Shown in pieces: positions 60,475-64,000 of a stretch of DNA of 64,000 nucleotides (the stretch's first letter is position 1; each line of letters begins with the position of its first letter). A program made the translations under genes and the position numbers. The DNA is from Bacillota bacterium (GTDB taxonomy: Bacteria > Bacillota > Clostridia > TANB77 > UBA1234): assembly GCA_016280725.1 (NCBI GenBank), contig JAEEHF010000047.1, positions 107,361 to 171,360 on the forward strand, given 5' to 3'. The notes under the pieces were generated by a model, which worked only from the letters and a program-made list of their open reading frames with translations, searched no databases and was not told the DNA's origin.

Positions 60475-60978
60475 TTATTTGATTGGGTTATCCAATTCTT
60501 CTCTCATTTTTTGCTCAACTAGAGCTTTTTTCAATAACCTCTTACAAATTATACTACCAGTAAAAAAATAACTTAGAACAATAAGTGAAATAATCAAAAA
60601 TGCAGAATAATTATTTATAATGCTAATATCGTGGTAATCATTTGGATTAACTCTAATATTAACCCTCTCACCGTAAATGATTTTGTCGCTTACTACCACC
60701 GAACTATAAGCTTTATCATCAATAGTATACACTAGCGTACAGTTATTAAAAATCCTTTCATGGCTATTATCATCATATTTACCACGAGGTATAAGCTTAA
60801 ACTTTGAATATGCATAATCTGTCCTAGTACATATTGCCTCTGTCTCGATTTTATTATTTGATTTAACTATTTCCTTTGCTTGCAAAAATATGAATACGCT
60901 AGCAAATATAAAAACAGAAATCGTTATAATACCATAAAATCTATACTTTGACTTGTATGTTTTTATCTCCTCATCCAT
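60475..60978 (-). CDS. DUF3592-like membrane protein
   Basis: Two TM segments flanking a beta domain (VVVSDKIIYGERVNIRVNPNDYHD). Confidence 0.6.
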   Translation of the reverse strand: MDEEIKTYKSKYRFYGIITISVFIFASVFIFLQAKEIVKSNNKIETEAICTRTDYAYSKFKLIPRGKYDDNSHERIFNNCTLVYTIDDKAYSSVVVSDKIIYGERVNIRVNPNDYHDISIINNYSAFLIISLIVLSYFFTGSIICKRLLKKALVEQKMREELDNPIK

Positions 60979-60989
60979 AGGTGTCCCCT

Positions 60990-61388
60990 TTAAACTATTT
61001 TATCCCCTAGCTCTTTTCCTGCAATTAGATGAAAATGTAAATGCATTACAGTTTGTCCTGCATCTTTCCCACAGTTACTAATTATTCTATAACCGTTCTC
61101 ACTTACACCTTTTATTCTTGCAACTTCTTTTATAGCTTTAAATATTTCTTTTATATATTTTCCATCACAAGGTCCTTCATGCTCATCATGTATTTCATTG
61201 TGATGGTGGCAACCCTCTCCACCACCTATTTCTAATGCTTCAATATTTTCAATATGCTTTTTAGGAACTATTAGTGTATGAACTGGTGCTTGTGGATTTA
61301 AATCGTCAAATGCGGCAACAAATTCATTCTCATAAACTAAACTTCCAATTTCTCCGTTTGCAATTTTACAAAAAATACAATCATCCAT
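60990..61388 (-). CDS. HIT family protein with His/Cys-rich insertion
   Basis: CIFCKIANGEIGS, QTVMHLHFHLIAG (HxHxH); insertion GGGEGCHHHNEIHDEHEGPCDGK. Confidence 0.93.
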   Translation of the reverse strand: MDDCIFCKIANGEIGSLVYENEFVAAFDDLNPQAPVHTLIVPKKHIENIEALEIGGGEGCHHHNEIHDEHEGPCDGKYIKEIFKAIKEVARIKGVSENGYRIISNCGKDAGQTVMHLHFHLIAGKELGDKIV

Positions 61389-61401
61389 TGTATTACCTCC
61401 T

Positions 61402-62103
61402 TTAATTAAACTTTACTAAGAAGCACGTTTCTCCTGCTTCATTTTTAATTCTTGCAATTCCTGCGCCATAAGAAACCTTAACTTTTTCCCTATATCTTAT
61501 TTGCTTTTTGTATGCACATTCAAATTCTTTAATTTCTAATTCATCCGGCAAAACTTCCGAAACTAAATCAAAATATCTAGCATTATTTAAATGATGATTA
61601 GTGTCTATATCTCTTTTACCAATCTCAAATTCTTTTTCAATCTCAACGATGTCGTTATCTTTAAGCCTTGTAGGTTCTTCTCCCTCAAAAACACTTCTAT
61701 CAATCTTTTGGTAAGCGTCTTGCATTTCTTGTGGAGCTTTCATAAGCTTTTGTTCTTTTAAATCAAATAGTGCCCACGAAGAATCGCCAATTATAATTCT
61801 TTCACCTTCATCATTAAATATTTCATAATCACGTTTGGCAAGAATTCCTTTTATGCCTCTACTCCACGTTCTTGCCTCGATTTCTCTATCTGCTATTGGG
61901 TATTTAAAAATTCGTATTTTCATTCCTGTTACAAGCCATGCCCAGCCTCTTTCCATCATTCCTTTTGTGCCATATCCTATTCCATCTGAATGAATAGTTG
62001 CCACATTTTGACAAAGATCCAAAATTTTCGATAATCTACATCTATCATTAGAATCAACATCGCTATATCCAACATAAAATTTTTTGCTACACTGGTAGTC
62101 CAC
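61402..62103 (-). CDS. acyl-ACP thioesterase
   Basis: Double hotdog; WLVTGMKIRIFKYPIADREIEARTWSRGIKG, DTNHHLNNARYFDL. Confidence 0.9.
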   Translation of the reverse strand: MDYQCSKKFYVGYSDVDSNDRCRLSKILDLCQNVATIHSDGIGYGTKGMMERGWAWLVTGMKIRIFKYPIADREIEARTWSRGIKGILAKRDYEIFNDEGERIIIGDSSWALFDLKEQKLMKAPQEMQDAYQKIDRSVFEGEEPTRLKDNDIVEIEKEFEIGKRDIDTNHHLNNARYFDLVSEVLPDELEIKEFECAYKKQIRYREKVKVSYGAGIARIKNEAGETCFLVKFN

Positions 62104-62229
62104 TTTTAATTACCTCCCTACTAACCAAATAATTTTACACCTTTTCCTTTGAATTGTATATCGATTTTAGGTATGATAGAATTTGTTTGTTATAATAGTT
62201 TAATTATTTTCGAAATAAGGTATGTCCCT

Positions 62230-62262
62230 ATCCCTTCGGAATAAGGGGCCATCCCCTTTTTT
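62230..62262 (+). promoter_or_regulatory. mutually exclusive hairpins upstream of dut (attenuator-like)
   Basis: CCCTT-cggaat-AAGGG (62232-62247) overlaps AAGGGG-ccat-CCCCTT-TTTT (62243-62262). Confidence 0.5.
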
Positions 62263-62302
62263 CAAAGATAATCAACATAGCTATTATTCAAGGAGGAAGT
62301 TT

Positions 62303-62818
62303 ATGAAAAATAGAGGATTTGAAGTATGTAAAGGATTTGAAGATAGAGATATAAATTTACCAATTAGAAAGACTAAAAACTCAGCTGGATATGACTTTGA
62401 AGCAGCCGAAGAAATAGTAGTTCATTCTATTTGGAAAAGCGTTTTTGAAAATATAAAAAGTATCATAAAAGGAGAAAAGGCAGATTTGTCTTTTAAGCCT
62501 ACTTTAGTAAAAACAGGAATAAAGTCATACTTTAATGAGGATGAAGTACTAATTTTGGCAAATAGAAGCTCTAATCCGGCAAAAAAAGGTCTTATACTTG
62601 CTAATAGTATTGGAGTAATAGATTCTGACTACTACGGAAATGAAGATAACGATGGAAATATAATGTTTGCTTTTTACAATGTATTCCCGTTTGATATTAC
62701 AATAAAAAAGCACGAAACCGTTGGGCAAGGCTTCTTTCAGAAATTTTTAATTGTTGACAATGATAATACATTAAATACTAATGAAACAAGGAAAGGTGGA
62801 TTTGGAAGTACAAATTAA
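62303..62818 (+). CDS. dut: dUTPase family protein (in-frame upstream start at 62222 possible)
   Basis: SAGYDFEAAE, NRSSNPAKKGLILANSIGVIDSDYYGN, KGGFGSTN; RBS aaggagga before 62303. Confidence 0.88.
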   Translation: MKNRGFEVCKGFEDRDINLPIRKTKNSAGYDFEAAEEIVVHSIWKSVFENIKSIIKGEKADLSFKPTLVKTGIKSYFNEDEVLILANRSSNPAKKGLILANSIGVIDSDYYGNEDNDGNIMFAFYNVFPFDITIKKHETVGQGFFQKFLIVDNDNTLNTNETRKGGFGSTN

Positions 62819-62832
62819 GCATCCTCACGCTC

Positions 62833-62861
62833 TTGATTTATGTAAACCTTTGTGGTATAAT
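62833..62861 (+). promoter_or_regulatory. promoter TTGATT-17-TATAAT with TTATGTAAA motif
   Basis: ttgatt 62833-62838; tataat 62856-62861; TTATGTAAA 62838-62846. Confidence 0.8.
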
Positions 62862-62947
62862 ATTCTTGACACTGTATAACAAATAGGTAAATCTCATAAT
62901 TGGTTACCTAAACTCTCTGATTTTGGACCGTGTATAGGAGGATTAGC

Positions 62948-63277
62948 ATGGAAAGAGTCATTAAATTTGGTGAAGAAGCACTGGTTGTCATTTACACAAA
63001 TCTGCCTGCTCTCCCGATCGTCATTGGAAGAGTTCAGTTCATGGAACGGAATCGGATCATCATCGCTCCTCAGGTTTTCTTGTTGAATTCAGAAGGGAAA
63101 GAAGCAGTTGGATATTACACCCCAAATGGCCCGCTTGTAACCATCTATGCTGAATCAATAGGGGCTTGGAAGTACTTAAAAAAGACGGATCTCCAGTATA
63201 TGGAGAATACCGCCAAGAAAGTCCCCGAGGAAAGTAAAAAGTATTACAGGGATTTCAATAAGATGGTAATTGTATGA
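62948..63277 (+). CDS. 109-aa hypothetical protein (GC-shifted)
   Basis: RBS aggaggat; MERVIKFGEEALVVIYTNLPALPIVIGRVQFMERNRIIIAPQVFLLNSEGKEAVGYYTPNGPLVTIYAES... Confidence 0.75.
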   Translation: MERVIKFGEEALVVIYTNLPALPIVIGRVQFMERNRIIIAPQVFLLNSEGKEAVGYYTPNGPLVTIYAESIGAWKYLKKTDLQYMENTAKKVPEESKKYYRDFNKMVIV

Positions 63278-63318
63278 GGAGGTAATACGCAGGCAAAAAG
63301 GTTACTACTTGTCTGTTT

Positions 63319-63358
63319 GTTGGCACACACTAGTTACAAAGTGTGTGCTTTACTTTTT
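63319..63358 (+). terminator. hairpin GGCACACAC...GTGTGTGC with T-rich tail
   Basis: gcacacactagttacaaagtgtgtgctttactttt. Confidence 0.8.
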
Positions 63359-63433
63359 ACTATTAAATCTTTCTAATTTGTTAAACAAATTAGCTTTATA
63401 TCCTTTACTAAAATCTCTGCCTACCCAAGTTTC

Positions 63434-63462
63434 TTGACATTATGTAAATTTCGTTATATAAT
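63434..63462 (+). promoter_or_regulatory. promoter TTGACA-17-TATAAT with TTATGTAAA motif
   Basis: ttgaca 63434-63439; tataat 63457-63462; TTATGTAAA 63440-63448. Confidence 0.85.
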
Positions 63463-63497
63463 CTCTCATGAAAATATATTTTGAAAGGAGAATCCAC

Positions 63498-63872
63498 ATG
63501 AGTATGCAAAGACCCACCGTTTCTTGGGCGGAAGTAGACTCGTTTCTGGACCGGATTGCTGAAAAATACTCAGCAATGAACATCTCTGGGATATATGGTA
63601 TCCCGCGTGGCGGAATCGTTCTCGCTACATGGCTGTCGTATAAAATGAATGTTCCCCTTCTTCAGGGCGCTGCTGACAACTGCATTATCATCGATGATAT
63701 ATGTGACAGTGGGGAAACCCTTGTCCACTACGCTCGGAACTCCTCCGATGCTGGACGTGATAGGGGTTATCACCTCGTAACTCTCTTCTACAAAGAGTCA
63801 TCCTCTGTGAAGCCTGAAAGTTATGGCTTCGTCAAGGGTGACCAGTGGGTAATCTTCCCGTGGGAAGTTTGA
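63498..63872 (+). CDS. phosphoribosyltransferase-fold protein (GC-shifted)
   Basis: SGIYGIPRGGIVLATWLSYKM and PRPP loop CIIIDDICDSGETLVHY; RBS gaaaggag. Confidence 0.85.
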   Translation: MSMQRPTVSWAEVDSFLDRIAEKYSAMNISGIYGIPRGGIVLATWLSYKMNVPLLQGAADNCIIIDDICDSGETLVHYARNSSDAGRDRGYHLVTLFYKESSSVKPESYGFVKGDQWVIFPWEV

Positions 63873-63900
63873 TTTTACAAATTGAGAGGAGGATTTCAAA

Positions 63901-64000
63901 ATGAAAGTACGTGTTGAGCGGGGCTCTCTGATCATCGTCTTCACGCCCTCTGATACAGTGACTTTTTTCATTGGCACCGTGACAGCTATCGATGACACGG
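63901..64000 (+). CDS. hypothetical protein, truncated by window edge (GC-shifted, operon with 63498)
   Basis: RBS gaggagg; MKVRVERGSLIIVFTPSDTVTFFIGTVTAIDDT... Confidence 0.65.
   Translation, partial: MKVRVERGSLIIVFTPSDTVTFFIGTVTAIDDT

Overview
Low-GC, Firmicutes/Clostridia-like chromosomal window (taxon inferred from gene content only). Housekeeping genes include aspS and ileS (each with a T-box leader), cdd, eno, metK, ddh, dut, a PiT transporter, an HtrA protease, HD-GYP, radical SAM, HIT and acyl-ACP thioesterase. There is a large extracellular arsenal: SLH proteins, a 4003-aa MBG-repeat protein, a NAGPA-domain protein, an alpha-2-macroglobulin-like protein, and a VTC/DUF4956/carbohydrate-binding cluster. 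The most unusual signal is a set of six GC-shifted transcription units, all on the + strand (genes at 1081, 20957, 24094, 44065, 62948, 63498/63901). Each is preceded by a promoter with 17-bp spacing that carries the same TTATGTWAA motif next to or inside the spacer; one copy is a perfect 16-bp palindrome, ATTATGTTAACATAAT. This looks like an undescribed regulon of mostly unknown, apparently foreign genes. A second strong signal is a dispersed GGGGACACGAC...GTCGTGTCCCC palindromic repeat family (six loci), which flanks two of these units and abuts stop codons. Other signals: a 124-bp MITE-like element in the ileS leader, a VTC gene whose conserved N-terminus has no canonical in-frame start, twin T-box-like terminators in front of aspS, and an attenuator-like pair of hairpins in front of dut. 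No searches were run; family names come from motif recognition in the supplied translations.
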